This document shows positions 34,549 to 43,695 of a stretch of DNA of 64,000 nt, one piece after another (position 1 is the first letter of the stretch; each line of letters begins with the position of its first letter). The translations under genes and the position numbers were made by a program. The notes beneath the pieces were generated by a model, which had not been told where the DNA came from, did no database searches, and saw nothing but the letters and a program-made list of their open reading frames with translations. Origin of the DNA: Oscillospiraceae bacterium (GTDB lineage: Bacteria > Bacillota > Clostridia > Oscillospirales > Ruminococcaceae); assembly GCA_021199335.1 (NCBI GenBank), contig JAJQIG010000025.1, positions 1-64,000 of the forward strand, given 5' to 3'.

Positions 34549-34643
34549 AAATATATGTATCATCTTAAATTGTGCCTTGGTTTTTATGCCCTGCGGCATG
34601 GCAGGGCTCGGCAGAAAATCGCTGTTTTAACGGGGGAGCGCAA

Positions 34644-35306
34644 ATGATTAATAAGGATAAAATCAGCAGGGTTCTGGTTTATGATAAGAGCGGGCGGCTG
34701 CTGGTAACAACAAAATCCGTGTCCTTTCCAAGGGATTTTTTCAAGATAAAGGGCAAGGATCTTGTTATGCTTAAGGGCTCGGATTTTCCCACAATCTCAA
34801 GGGGAGAATATATCGATGTTATCTTTGAATACATAAACGGAACAAGAATGAAATACACCACTGTTATCGACCTTTCAACGGATTATCAAATAAACTTCCA
34901 TGTCGGCGACGGAATTGCCCTTGAGGAAAGACGAAGCTCGTTTAAGATTAATGTTTCCTTTGACGGAATCGTTCCCTTTTATATACGCAATGAAGAAATT
35001 ATAACCTTTGATGTGCCCATCGTTGTTAAAATGGTTAACCTTAACCTCGGCGGCGTCTTTTTCCGCACGGATTTCGACTTTGAGGAAGGCGATCAGGTTA
35101 TGCTTAAATTCCTCGACGGCGAAATGGAGCTGCTCTCCGATGTCCTCAGGGTTCAGAGGAAGCCCGACAGCAGCGAGATTGAGGGCTACGGCTGTAAATT
35201 CTGCGATGTAACTCTTGCCCAGGAGGAGCAGCTTACAAGATTTATATTTGAATGCCAGCTCATTGAAAGGGAAAAGCTTAAAGAACGGAACAAGAATGCC
35301 TTTTAG
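34644..35306 (+). CDS. PilZ-like domain protein (YcgR/DgrA type)
   Basis: A 220-residue protein with a YcgR-N-like first half (residues 1-95) and a PilZ-like second half. The c-di-GMP signature is partly kept: ERRSSFK in place of RxxxR near 94 and NLNLGGVFF in place of (D/N)xSxxG near 133. YcgR-type proteins bind c-di-GMP and slow the flagellar motor; altered signature residues leave ligand binding uncertain. ATG 34644 follows GGGGGAG. It opens the run of genes leading to the flagellar operon, which supports a motility role. Confidence 0.72.
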   Translation: MINKDKISRVLVYDKSGRLLVTTKSVSFPRDFFKIKGKDLVMLKGSDFPTISRGEYIDVIFEYINGTRMKYTTVIDLSTDYQINFHVGDGIALEERRSSFKINVSFDGIVPFYIRNEEIITFDVPIVVKMVNLNLGGVFFRTDFDFEEGDQVMLKFLDGEMELLSDVLRVQRKPDSSEIEGYGCKFCDVTLAQEEQLTRFIFECQLIEREKLKERNKNAF

Positions 35307-35335
35307 AATATATTCTGTACAGAACGAGGAAAATA

Positions 35336-36103
35336 ATGGCTAAAGTAATAGTTGTAACAAATCAAAAGGGCGGCGTTGGAAAAACCACTACCTGCGCCGC
35401 ATTTACAGGAATTTTCAGGAGCAGGGGCAAATCGGTTCTTGCCATAGATATGGACCCGCAGGGAAACCTTTCCTTTTCACTCGGAACGGAAGATAGGGGC
35501 TATACAATTCACGATGTTATGAAGGGCGAATGCTCCATAAGGGATGCAATCAAAACCACGCATATATGCGATGTGATAACCTCAAATATTCTTCTTTCGG
35601 GAAGCGAGCTGGAGCTTACATCCGAACGGCGGGAATATATTCTTAGGGAAATCCTTAAAAGCGTAAAGAACGATTATGATTATATTATAATAGATACGCC
35701 GCCTGCGCTGTCGGTTCTTACGATAAACGCTTATACGGCCGCCGACGACCTTATTATCCCCATGACGCCCGAAATCCTTTCGCTTCAGGGAATTGCTCAG
35801 CTTAGAGAAACAATATTGGCGGTCAAGAGATATTATAATAAAAAGCTGAATGTCAGGGGGATTCTTCTGACGAAGTATGTGCCTAAGCAAAAGCTCGCAA
35901 CAGAGGTTGAGGAAATGGTGCAGATTATTGCAGACCAGCTCGGAACAGTGGTTCTCGACACAAAAATATCCGTTTCGGTCGCCGCTGCGGAAGCCCCCGC
36001 ACATCAGGAGGTTCTTACGACATATTCCCCGAACTGCAAGGCGGCGAGGGATTATGTTAAGGTCTGCGAGTATCTTTATCCCGAAATTGCAAGGAAAAAG
36101 TAG
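35336..36103 (+). CDS. ParA/Soj-family ATPase
   Basis: A 255-residue deviant Walker-A ATPase. KGGVGKTT is at residues 11-18, the A' motif IDMDPQGN near 38 and IIIDTPPALS near 118. Its length and start MAKVIVVTNQKGG match Soj-type ParA rather than FlhG/MinD. No parB/spo0J follows. Such orphan ParA proteins position chromosomes, chemotaxis clusters or flagella by forming gradients on DNA or membrane. It sits between a PilZ-like gene and a ComFB-like gene just before the flagellar operon, so a role in placing motility machinery is possible but unproven. Confidence 0.85.
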   Translation: MAKVIVVTNQKGGVGKTTTCAAFTGIFRSRGKSVLAIDMDPQGNLSFSLGTEDRGYTIHDVMKGECSIRDAIKTTHICDVITSNILLSGSELELTSERREYILREILKSVKNDYDYIIIDTPPALSVLTINAYTAADDLIIPMTPEILSLQGIAQLRETILAVKRYYNKKLNVRGILLTKYVPKQKLATEVEEMVQIIADQLGTVVLDTKISVSVAAAEAPAHQEVLTTYSPNCKAARDYVKVCEYLYPEIARKK

Positions 36104-36164
36104 GCGGCTCGGCGTTTATGAAACAGAGCGAAGCCGAATTAAATTACTAAGGAAGTAACGGTTT

Positions 36165-36632
36165 ATGGCAGCAAAGTCGGAAAAAAATATATCTCATAAA
36201 ACCGATGCGGTTATGAAGCTGCTTACGGGCGGAAATCTTGCCGTTAATCCTATGCTTGACAATGAGTTCAAGCAGTCGGTTATCGAAATGCATACCTCCG
36301 ACAGCTTTGCCGACGATGCGAGAAGCGGTGAGCGTGATTCGGAGCGCAAGGAAAAAAAGACGGGGAGCGCAACCGAAATCTGCATAAGCTCGGAGCTTAT
36401 TACGGAAATTCTTCCCGTTGCTTTGAAAAGATTTCACTGCTGCACCTGTGAAAAGTGCTTCGCCGAGGCTATGGCGGATGCGCTTGAGTCCATCCCTGCT
36501 ATTTCTGTGAAAATAAGGAACGGCGCTGATATGAAAAAGGCTGAGAATATGAGAAAAAGCAGCCGCAGCGGTGTTATGAGAGAGATTGTAAAAATCGTCA
36601 TCGCAAGGCGCGGGCTTCCAAGGCATCAATAG
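36165..36632 (+). CDS. ComFB-like late competence protein
   Basis: A 155-residue protein. Its core (residues about 70-110) reads LITEILPVALKRFHCCTCEKCFAEAMADALESIP split over short motifs, with a Cys cluster C-C-x-C-x2-C. This is the pattern of the ComFB family (late competence development protein). Recent work on cyanobacterial ComFB homologues reports binding of cyclic dinucleotides, which would fit the PilZ-like gene nearby, but here it is inference. N-terminal and C-terminal parts are charged and variable. Followed by a terminator that closes the PilZ-parA-comFB unit. Confidence 0.68.
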   Translation: MAAKSEKNISHKTDAVMKLLTGGNLAVNPMLDNEFKQSVIEMHTSDSFADDARSGERDSERKEKKTGSATEICISSELITEILPVALKRFHCCTCEKCFAEAMADALESIPAISVKIRNGADMKKAENMRKSSRSGVMREIVKIVIARRGLPRHQ

Positions 36633-36643
36633 GTTTAATTTAA

Positions 36644-36678
36644 AGACTGCTGCACGGATTTGTGCGGCGGTCTTTTCG
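36644..36678 (+). terminator. Terminator of the PilZ-parA-comFB unit
   Basis: A 12-bp stem with G-U pairs (36644-36655 with 36662-36673) followed by TTTTCGTTTT. Confidence 0.7.
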
Positions 36679-36890
36679 TTTTATTGGGAAAATACTGAGG
36701 GTATATTGTGCAGAAACCTGTTCGGAGAGTATATTTATCCCTGCTTGCTTGTGCAATTATCACAAATTGTTAACAAAAAATTGCAATTTTTTCGACCATT
36801 AATGATATATCTTGTGATATTTAGAAAAAATTCATATATTTTTCAATAAAAAATTGTTACATTCTGAACCATTAAAATTGCTGAGAACTC

Positions 36891-36919
36891 TTGTAATTAA
36901 GTGAAAAAAGGTATATACT
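36891..36919 (+). promoter_or_regulatory. Sigma-A-type promoter of the fla/che operon
   Basis: TTGTAA, 17-base spacer, TATACT; predicted start near 36926. It is the best promoter before flgB and would drive a transcript of about 26 kb. I see no sigma-28 type promoter here. Confidence 0.6.
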
Positions 36920-37017
36920 TATCATAGGTGTACTTTACGTTTTTTTAAGGTAAATCATCTGTTTTTAGTAGGATATACGCCGCATTTCTATAGAAATACC
37001 CTGAACGGAGGTTGCTT

Positions 37018-37398
37018 ATGGGTCTTTTCGATAATTCAATTCAGAGCTATTCTGAACAGGCTCTCGATGCTGCATGGTACAAGCAGCAGGTTATTTCAAA
37101 CAATATCGCCAACAGCTCAACGCCCGATTATAAGGCGAAAACCGTAGAATTTGGGCTTATACTCAAGGAAGCAAAGTGTAAGTGCAAATATCATACGCCC
37201 GATGAGGACGGGGAAAGCAGAGTTTCGTTTTCCGTTTCCACTACATATGAAACAAATACAAATCAGCTCCTTAACGGAAATAATGTTGATATGGAAAAGG
37301 AAGCCCTTGACCTTGCGGATGTTCAGTATCAGTACAGCGCGCTGATGGATCAGATGAATAACAACTATGCCATGATCCGCACCGCTATTACAAAGTGA
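37018..37398 (+). CDS. flgB: Flagellar basal-body rod protein FlgB
   Basis: A 126-residue rod protein, first gene of the operon. The N-terminal rod signature is QQVISNNIANSSTPDYKAK (near 25-43), and the C-terminal helix (LADVQYQYSALMDQMNNNYAMIRTAI) is the partner coiled coil. FlgB forms the most membrane-proximal rod part with FlgC, FlgF and FlgG. ATG 37018 lies six bases after CGGAGG. Slightly short for FlgB but complete. Confidence 0.92.
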   Translation: MGLFDNSIQSYSEQALDAAWYKQQVISNNIANSSTPDYKAKTVEFGLILKEAKCKCKYHTPDEDGESRVSFSVSTTYETNTNQLLNGNNVDMEKEALDLADVQYQYSALMDQMNNNYAMIRTAITK

Positions 37399-37414
37399 TG
37401 TAAGGAGGTTCTTC

Positions 37415-37909
37415 ATGTCATTTTTAAGCTCACTCGATATAGGCGGTTCGGCCCTTTCGGCGCAGCGTCTTAGGATGGATATTATTTCCCAGAATATCGC
37501 CAATCAGGAAACATATAACACAGCCGTCGGTGAAGATCCTTACTGCCGTCAGCTTGTGGTTTTCTCCGAAAAAAAGACGTTCAGCGATGTTATGAACAGC
37601 TATGAAACCGATGATGATTCCCCGAAATACAGCAGGGGCACATATTATCTCAACCATCAAAATAAGTATAAATATGCGGGAGTTACCGTTGCGGCTGTTA
37701 TTGACGACGATGCGGAATTTGTTCCCGTGTACGAACCGGATAATCCCCTTGCCGATGAGGATGGATACATTTACAAAAGCAATGTTGACAATACCAAGGA
37801 GCAGATTGACCTCCTTGCCGCTCAGCGTTCCTACGAAGCGAATGCATCCGCAATTTCCGCTGTAAAGGCAATGCTTTCCAAGGCAATGACCCTTAACGGC
37901 AGGCAGTAA
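37415..37909 (+). CDS. flgC: Flagellar basal-body rod protein FlgC
   Basis: A 164-residue rod protein. N-terminal signature SALSAQRLRMDIISQNIANQET, central region ending YVYEPDNPLADEDGYIYKSNVD-like FlgC block (EPDNPLADEDGYI near 110) and C-terminal helix with EQIDLLAAQRSYEANASAI. About 20 residues longer than typical because of a Tyr-rich insert (about 65-90). Ribosome site AAGGAGG precedes the ATG. Second gene of the operon. Confidence 0.94.
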   Translation: MSFLSSLDIGGSALSAQRLRMDIISQNIANQETYNTAVGEDPYCRQLVVFSEKKTFSDVMNSYETDDDSPKYSRGTYYLNHQNKYKYAGVTVAAVIDDDAEFVPVYEPDNPLADEDGYIYKSNVDNTKEQIDLLAAQRSYEANASAISAVKAMLSKAMTLNGRQ

Positions 37910-37943
37910 AACTCTTATTCATAAAGAAAGGCTGAATTAAATT

Positions 37944-38261
37944 ATGTTTATAGTTCCTATTTCAAGTTCGATTTCACCCGTTTCACCCGTTGAATCCCTT
38001 TTTGACAAGGAGGAGGACGTAAGCTCGGTATCGGAGGATACTCCCCAATTCTCGGACGTGTTCAAGGAGATTTTTAACGATGTTCAGGAAACCCAGGCTC
38101 AATCTCAGGAGGATTCCATAAAGCTTATTCAGGGCGATATTGACGATCTTCACACCATTTATAATAATATGACCAAAGCATCTGTTGCGGTTGAAACCTT
38201 TGTCGCAGTGAAAAATGCGGCGGTTGATGCTTATAACCAAGTGCTTCAGATTTCTATGTAA
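37944..38261 (+). CDS. fliE: Flagellar hook-basal body complex protein FliE
   Basis: A 105-residue acidic protein. Its second half has the FliE pattern: DDLHTIYNNMTKASVAVETFVAVKNAAVDAYNQVLQISM, here given as its key parts (MTKASVAVETFVAVKN, AYNQVLQISM). FliE joins the MS ring (FliF) to the rod and is the first rod protein exported. The N-terminal 45 residues are variable. Order flgB-flgC-fliE-fliF is standard. Confidence 0.9.
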   Translation: MFIVPISSSISPVSPVESLFDKEEDVSSVSEDTPQFSDVFKEIFNDVQETQAQSQEDSIKLIQGDIDDLHTIYNNMTKASVAVETFVAVKNAAVDAYNQVLQISM

Positions 38262-38353
38262 GCTTTTGGTATGGGCTGTGCGGAAATTCCTGCCGTGGGG
38301 ACAGTTGATTTTTGCGCCGTCACAATTTTTATTCGGAAAGGGAAAATCATAAA

Positions 38354-39982
38354 ATGGATATGAAAGAACAGCTTTCTAAGATTATGGCTTCTTTCAAGCA
38401 GTTCTGGGATGCCCAGGAGAAGAAAAGGAAAATTGCGTATATTGCTGTTATCGTTGCAATTCTTCTTATTGCGGTAATTGTCGCTATTATACTTAATAAA
38501 AAAGATTACGTTGTTTTGTATGAGGGGCTTGAAACCTCGGAGGCTTCGGAGATCGCCGCCCAAATTCAGGAGCTTGGATATGAGGTAAGCCTTAAATCGG
38601 ACGGAACGGTTACGGTTCTTAAGGGCACGGAGGATACGCTGACCATGCAGATGGCTCAGCTCGGTTATCCGAAAAGTAACCTTACATATGACCTTTATAC
38701 ATCCAATGTTGATATGTTTTCAACCGAATCGGAGAAGAAGGAGTATGCAAGGATGGCTTTGGAAAGCCGTTTGAGCGCTATTGTCGGTTCATTGGACGGG
38801 GTTCAGAAGGCTACGGTTACGCTCTCGATTCCCGAGCAGAAGAATACGGTTATTTCTTCGCTCAGGCAGGAGCCTACGGCTTCGGTTGTCGTTTACCTCA
38901 GCGATAATACATCGCTTACAAACGATCAAATTTACGGTATTACCCACATCGTTCAGATGAGCTATGCGGGACTTACGGAGGACAACATCTCAATCGTTGA
39001 CGGATATGGTATACCGCAGATTGCGGGGGAAACCCCAATCGATGTTGTTGCGGATGAAACAAGAAAATTTGCGTTTAAAACAAATCTTGAAAATTCAATA
39101 AAAAATAAGGTGCTGGAGCTTCTTGTTCCCATTTACGGCGAGGACGGAGTTTCCGCTGCGGTAAATATGGTGCTTGATTTTGACAGCAAGGTTTCGGAAA
39201 CCACCGATTACTCCGCCGACGGAACGGGAAACACGGGCGTTCTTCAGCACGGCGATGCCACAGAAGCCAGCGGCGGCACTACCTCTGACGGCGGCGTTGT
39301 CGGAGTTGAAACAAATGCTGATGATACATATCCGACAGGCGATACGGACGGAACGGGCGCATGGACGGAAAATTCCGTTTCAAACACATACCTTGTCGAT
39401 ACATACAAGGAGCAGGTTGAAAAGGCGGGATATGACATCGAAAGCCTTTCAATCTCGGTGGTTATTTATACGGACTATATCTCCGAGGCGCAGAGGCAGG
39501 ATCTTGTCAGCCTTGTTGCGAATGCGGGAAGCGTAAATCCCGAAATTGCCCAGGACGTTGTTACGGTTACAAACTTCGCTAAGTTTGATGATACTATCGG
39601 AGTTGACGAGGCTCCCGTTTATCTGTTCGGTCTTACCTTTGATCAGCTTATTGTTGCTGCGGCTGTGCTGCTTATTTTGCTTATCATTATTATTGTCGTT
39701 CTTATTATTACCTCGAGAAGCGCAAAGAGCAAGCGCATGAAGTTCGAGCAGCAGGTTCTCGCCGCAAGCATTGCGGAGGATGGGGAGGACGATGCTATTG
39801 TCGATTCCTTTACCCTTGACCTTGACGGAAGACACGCTGAGGTTCCGAGCTTGCTTGATGCTTCGGGCGAGGAAACGAAGGAAACCGTTATCAGGCGTGA
39901 AATCAGTGATTTTGCGAAGAACAGTCCGGAAATTGTGGCTCAGCTTCTCAGGAACTGGATGAAAGACGAGGGGGAGGAATAA
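38354..39982 (+). CDS. fliF: Flagellar MS-ring protein FliF
   Basis: A 542-residue protein with two membrane helices (about residues 30-52 and 430-455) that bracket the periplasm-facing ring-building domains; VVLYEGLETSEASEIAAQI and ARMALESRLSAIVGSLDGVQKATV are typical. A Gly/Thr-rich loop (about 285-335) is the variable beta-collar. The cytoplasmic tail, REISDFAKNSPEIVAQLLRNWM, binds FliG. ATG 38354 follows GGAAAGGGAAAA; in-frame starts further up overlap a spacer without ribosome site. Forms the base on which rotor and export gate assemble. Confidence 0.94.
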   Translation: MDMKEQLSKIMASFKQFWDAQEKKRKIAYIAVIVAILLIAVIVAIILNKKDYVVLYEGLETSEASEIAAQIQELGYEVSLKSDGTVTVLKGTEDTLTMQMAQLGYPKSNLTYDLYTSNVDMFSTESEKKEYARMALESRLSAIVGSLDGVQKATVTLSIPEQKNTVISSLRQEPTASVVVYLSDNTSLTNDQIYGITHIVQMSYAGLTEDNISIVDGYGIPQIAGETPIDVVADETRKFAFKTNLENSIKNKVLELLVPIYGEDGVSAAVNMVLDFDSKVSETTDYSADGTGNTGVLQHGDATEASGGTTSDGGVVGVETNADDTYPTGDTDGTGAWTENSVSNTYLVDTYKEQVEKAGYDIESLSISVVIYTDYISEAQRQDLVSLVANAGSVNPEIAQDVVTVTNFAKFDDTIGVDEAPVYLFGLTFDQLIVAAAVLLILLIIIIVVLIITSRSAKSKRMKFEQQVLAASIAEDGEDDAIVDSFTLDLDGRHAEVPSLLDASGEETKETVIRREISDFAKNSPEIVAQLLRNWMKDEGEE

Positions 39983-39985
39983 GTT

Positions 39986-40996
39986 ATGCCCGATATAGAG
40001 GAGCTTACTTCTATTCAAAAGGCCGCGCTGGTTGTTACGACAATCGGTGCGGAAAATGCGGCTTTTGTATATAAAAGACTTTCCGAGGACGATGTTGAAA
40101 GGCTTACATACGAAATATCCTGCCTGCCCTACGTTGATGCCACCACTGCGGATGAGGTGCTTAACGAATTTTACGAGCTTTGCCTTACCCAAAAGGTTAT
40201 TACCGAGGGCGGCATAGATTATGCAAGGTCGGTTCTTGAAAAGGCATATGGCGTTGAACAGGCTAACAAGCTTATGGAGCGTGTTTCAAAGTCAATGCAG
40301 ACAAAGGCTTTCGAGTTTGTGCGGAAATCCGACTACAAGAACCTGCTTGCAATTATTCAGAACGAAAGTCCTCAGACAATTGCGCTGGTGCTTTCCTACG
40401 TCAAGTCGGAGCAGGCTTCGGCGGTTCTTCAGGAATTGCCGAGGGAAAAGCGTGTTGAGGTTGTTGAGAGAATCGCAAAGATGGAGTCGGCGTCGCCTGA
40501 AACCGTTAAATCCATCGAGGACACCCTGGAAAGGAAGTTTGCCGCGGTTATTTCCATGGATCTTACAACCGTTGGCGGCATAAACTTCGTTGCCGATGTC
40601 CTCAACAAGGTAGACAGAGGAACGGAGAAATACATTTTCGACGAGTTATCAAGCAGAGATCCAAGCCTTGTGGAAGAAATCAAAAAGAAGATGTTCGTAT
40701 TCGAGGATATTCTCGGATTGGATTCCATGTCTATCCAGCGTTTTATCAGAGATGTCGAAACAAAGGATTTGGCTGTGGCTATCAAGGGTTCAAACGCCGA
40801 GGTTGCCGCTGCGCTGTACGCAAATATGCCGCAGAGAATGCAGGAATCCATTCAGCAGGAAATCGAATATCTGCATAATATCCGTATTCGTGACGTTGAC
40901 GAGGCTCAGCAGAGAATCGTTGGCATCATAAGGCACTTGGAAGAAGAAGGCGAGCTTGTTATCGGTAAGGGCGGAGAGGACGAGATAATTGCTTAA
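39986..40996 (+). CDS. fliG: Flagellar motor switch protein FliG
   Basis: A 336-residue rotor protein. N-terminal domain binds FliF (SIQKAALVVTTIGAENAAFVYKRLSE), the middle domain has the HPQTIA-equivalent ESPQTIALVLSYVK (near 130) and the C-terminal torque domain carries the charged ridge (DELSSRDPSLVEEIKKKMFVFED, VLGLD near 245). The stator MotA pushes on this domain. ATG lies three bases after the fliF stop, with GGGGAGGAA as ribosome site. Confidence 0.96.
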   Translation: MPDIEELTSIQKAALVVTTIGAENAAFVYKRLSEDDVERLTYEISCLPYVDATTADEVLNEFYELCLTQKVITEGGIDYARSVLEKAYGVEQANKLMERVSKSMQTKAFEFVRKSDYKNLLAIIQNESPQTIALVLSYVKSEQASAVLQELPREKRVEVVERIAKMESASPETVKSIEDTLERKFAAVISMDLTTVGGINFVADVLNKVDRGTEKYIFDELSSRDPSLVEEIKKKMFVFEDILGLDSMSIQRFIRDVETKDLAVAIKGSNAEVAAALYANMPQRMQESIQQEIEYLHNIRIRDVDEAQQRIVGIIRHLEEEGELVIGKGGEDEIIA

Positions 40997-41837
40997 TATA
41001 TATAAATCCCGTTCCTACGGTCTTGGCGAGCCGGTAACGATTGACAATACCGTCGTTATCCCCTCCGATGAGCCTGAACCCGAGGAGGTATCCGAGGAGG
41101 ATATCCTCCTTAAACAGGAGGAGGAGAAGAAAGCCGAGGAGCAAAGGTTTCGGAAAACGGTTGACGCCGAGGTTGCAAGAATTATTGAAGCAAGGCGAGG
41201 CGAAATCGAGCAGGAACGTTCGAAAATTATCGAAACTGCTAAGAAGTCTGCTCAGTCTATGGCGGAGGATGCTAAATCCACCACCGCCGCAGTTCTTGAG
41301 AGGGCGTCTAAGGAATGTGCGATTCTAAAGGAAAAAGCTAAGGCGGAGGGCTTTAAGGAGGGTTTTGACGAGGGCAAAAGACAGTCCATCGAAAAATGCT
41401 TGAAGTATGTTGATGCTTCCGCACAGCTTCTGTCGGATATAAACGCCCGAAAGGACGCTTATTATATAGAAAATGAAGAGGAACTGCGTGAAACCCTGTT
41501 TTGCATGGTTGAAAAAATAACCAAGGAGGAGCTTAAATCCGATCCGCAGGTTATCGAAAGAATCATTGCCGATGCGGCTAAGGCTTTCCGTAATTCCGAT
41601 TATATCAAAATCTCTCTTGCGGAGGGTGAGGTTTCAAGGAAAATCAAGACGGATGAAAAGCTTATTAAGCAGCTTATCCCCTATGTTCCCGATATTGACA
41701 TTGAAATTCTGCCCGATGCGGAGGATGGAACGGTTATTCTTGATAACGGCGAGGAAATTGCCGACGCTTCCGTTCCGACTCAGCTTGAATTTCTTAAGGA
41801 AATCCTTAAAAATACAAGAGGAGATAATAACGACTGA
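40989..41837 (+). CDS. fliH: Flagellar assembly protein FliH
   Basis: A 282-residue protein, rich in Glu and Lys. Residues 30-140 form a long helix/coiled coil, including the family-like KAKAEGFKEGFDEGKRQS (near 115). The C-terminal 120 residues match FliH/YscL/V-ATPase subunit E. It binds FliI and delivers it to the export gate. The TTG start at 40989 overlaps the fliG stop by eight bases and is preceded by GGAGAGGA; this start is my choice as no nearby ATG fits. Confidence 0.87.
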   Translation: MLNIYKSRSYGLGEPVTIDNTVVIPSDEPEPEEVSEEDILLKQEEEKKAEEQRFRKTVDAEVARIIEARRGEIEQERSKIIETAKKSAQSMAEDAKSTTAAVLERASKECAILKEKAKAEGFKEGFDEGKRQSIEKCLKYVDASAQLLSDINARKDAYYIENEEELRETLFCMVEKITKEELKSDPQVIERIIADAAKAFRNSDYIKISLAEGEVSRKIKTDEKLIKQLIPYVPDIDIEILPDAEDGTVILDNGEEIADASVPTQLEFLKEILKNTRGDNND

Positions 41838-41881
41838 TTGTATAGATTATTTGATAATATACTATTTGGAGAAATACCGAT

Positions 41882-43186
41882 ATGAATTTCGCAGCCATTC
41901 GTGAAGAGGTAAAAAATGCCGATATTTACAGGCATCAGGGCAAAATTGAAAAAATTATCGGTATGACTGTTGAAGCAACCGGACCCGAATGCAATATTGG
42001 CGATGTTTGCCGCATTTTTCGCAAGGGCTCGGATGAGTTTATCTACGGCGAAGCGGTTGGATTCAACCAAGGCAAGGTTGTGCTGATGCCTTATACCGAT
42101 ATTGAGGGTATAGGCCCCGGCTCAATAGTCGACAACACGGGAAAACAGCTTGAAGTCAGCGTTGGCGAAGCTCTTGTCGGAAGAATTATCAATGCTATAG
42201 GGGAGCCTATTGACGGAAAAGGCCCGATTAAAACAACGGCAAGCTACCCCATTGCGGGAAATCCCGTAAATCCGCTGACAAGACCCCGAATTGATGACAT
42301 AATTCCTTTCGGAGTGAAGGCGATTGACGGTTTGCTGACAATAGGCAGAGGTCAGCGTATGGGAATTTTCGCAGGCTCGGGCGTTGGTAAATCCACGCTG
42401 CTCGGCATGATTGCACGAGAGGTTGAGGCGGACATAAACGTTATAGCCCTTGTCGGAGAGCGTGGACGTGAGGTTCTTGAGTTTATCGAAAGGGACTTGG
42501 GAGAAAAAGGCATGGCTCGCTCGGTTTTGGTGGTTGCAACCTCCGATCAACCCTCCATGATGAGAAATAAATGCCCAATGACTGCGACCGCTATTGCGGA
42601 GTACTTTAAGGATCAGGGCAAGAACGTGCTTCTGATGATGGATTCCCTTACACGTTACGCTATGGCTCAGCGTGAGATTGGCCTTGCGACAGGTGAAGCG
42701 CCGATCGCGAGGGGATATACGCCGTCGATTTACACGACTATGCCCAAGCTTCTTGAAAGGGCGGGAAACTTTGAAACAGGCTCAATAACGGGAATTTACA
42801 CCGTCCTTGTTGAAGGCGATGATACCAACGAGCCTATTTCCGATACTGTAAGAGGTATTATTGACGGACACATTATTCTTTCGAGAAAGGTTGCCGCAAG
42901 AAACCACTATCCCGCAATAGAAATCCTTGAATCGGTATCAAGACTTATGTCGGAAATTGCCGATAAGGAGCATAAGGATGCGGCGGCAAAGCTGCGAAAC
43001 CTTATGTCGGTTTACAATGCTAACTATGACCTCGTTTCAATAGGCGCATACAAAAAGGGAACTAATCCCGCGCTGGACGAGGCGCTTAAAAAAATAGACA
43101 AGATCAACGCCTTTTTGCAGCAGGCAACGGATGAAGCCTTTAGCTTCGATGAAACCGTTAAAATGCTGAAGGATGCCGTAAAATAA
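41882..43186 (+). CDS. fliI: Flagellum-specific ATP synthase FliI
   Basis: A 434-residue export ATPase related to F1-beta. Walker A GSGVGKST near 162, GERGREVLEF near 188, Walker B VLLMMDSLTRYAMAQREI near 246, and GSITGIYTVLVEGDD near 298. Energises substrate unloading at the type III export gate. ATG 41882 follows TTGGAGAAA. Usual length, all catalytic motifs present. Confidence 0.97.
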   Translation: MNFAAIREEVKNADIYRHQGKIEKIIGMTVEATGPECNIGDVCRIFRKGSDEFIYGEAVGFNQGKVVLMPYTDIEGIGPGSIVDNTGKQLEVSVGEALVGRIINAIGEPIDGKGPIKTTASYPIAGNPVNPLTRPRIDDIIPFGVKAIDGLLTIGRGQRMGIFAGSGVGKSTLLGMIAREVEADINVIALVGERGREVLEFIERDLGEKGMARSVLVVATSDQPSMMRNKCPMTATAIAEYFKDQGKNVLLMMDSLTRYAMAQREIGLATGEAPIARGYTPSIYTTMPKLLERAGNFETGSITGIYTVLVEGDDTNEPISDTVRGIIDGHIILSRKVAARNHYPAIEILESVSRLMSEIADKEHKDAAAKLRNLMSVYNANYDLVSIGAYKKGTNPALDEALKKIDKINAFLQQATDEAFSFDETVKMLKDAVK

Positions 43187-43202
43187 GCGGAGGTAATGAT
43201 TT

Positions 43203-43640
43203 TTGAAGCGTTTTGAATTTTCTCTAAATAAGCTTATGGATTATAAGCAGCAAATTCTTGACAGAGAAAAAAATGACCTTGCCCATCTTCGTATCCAGCA
43301 GCAGCAGATGATGGATGAAAAGGATCAGCTCGAAAAGACCCTCAAGCGTTCAGCCGATGAGTTCAGGGAGCTTTCAGGCAAGGGAATAACAGTTATGCAG
43401 ATAACAATGTTCAAGGGATATCACCAATCGCTTAGAATGCAGATAAAAGAGCTTGAGGAATCCATTGAAAAAATGGAGGTAAAGGTTCAGAAGCAGCTTG
43501 GGGTTGTCGTTGAAGCAACCAAGGAGGTTTCCTCCCTTGAAAAGCTGGAGGAAAAGCAGCTGGAGGATTACAACTTCAAGGTCGCAAAGGCGGAGGAGCA
43601 GTTCATATCGGAATACGTTATGAACAGCACCTACAGATAA
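43203..43640 (+). CDS. fliJ: Flagellar export protein FliJ
   Basis: A 145-residue almost wholly helical coiled-coil protein (RFEFSLNKLMDYKQQILDREKN at the start), the fold and length of FliJ, which acts as a gamma-subunit-like stalk between FliI and FlhA. TTG start at 43203, after CGGAGG; the ATG at 43196 meets a stop after six codons. Position right after fliI supports the call. Confidence 0.88.
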   Translation: MKRFEFSLNKLMDYKQQILDREKNDLAHLRIQQQQMMDEKDQLEKTLKRSADEFRELSGKGITVMQITMFKGYHQSLRMQIKELEESIEKMEVKVQKQLGVVVEATKEVSSLEKLEEKQLEDYNFKVAKAEEQFISEYVMNSTYR

Positions 43641-43695
43641 CGGTATAAGCCGAAAGGTTTATATAGATTATGTTTTTATAAGGAGGTGTGTAAAA

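Larger units (their letters stand above)
36633..37017. other. Intergenic region with terminator and flagellar operon promoter
   Basis: It holds the terminator of the preceding unit (36644-36678), a very AT-rich stretch and the promoter at 36891-36919. The predicted flgB leader is about 90 bases. No coding frame seen. Confidence 0.6.

Noticed and set aside
34555..34643. Possible c-di-GMP riboswitch before the PilZ-like gene
   Set aside because: There is one 7-bp hairpin, but the conserved GEMM-I or GEMM-II cores are absent.
35336..36103. ParA gene considered as FlhG
   Set aside because: Length and start follow Soj-type ParA; the FlhG N-terminal activation helix is absent. A functional replacement is kept only as inference.
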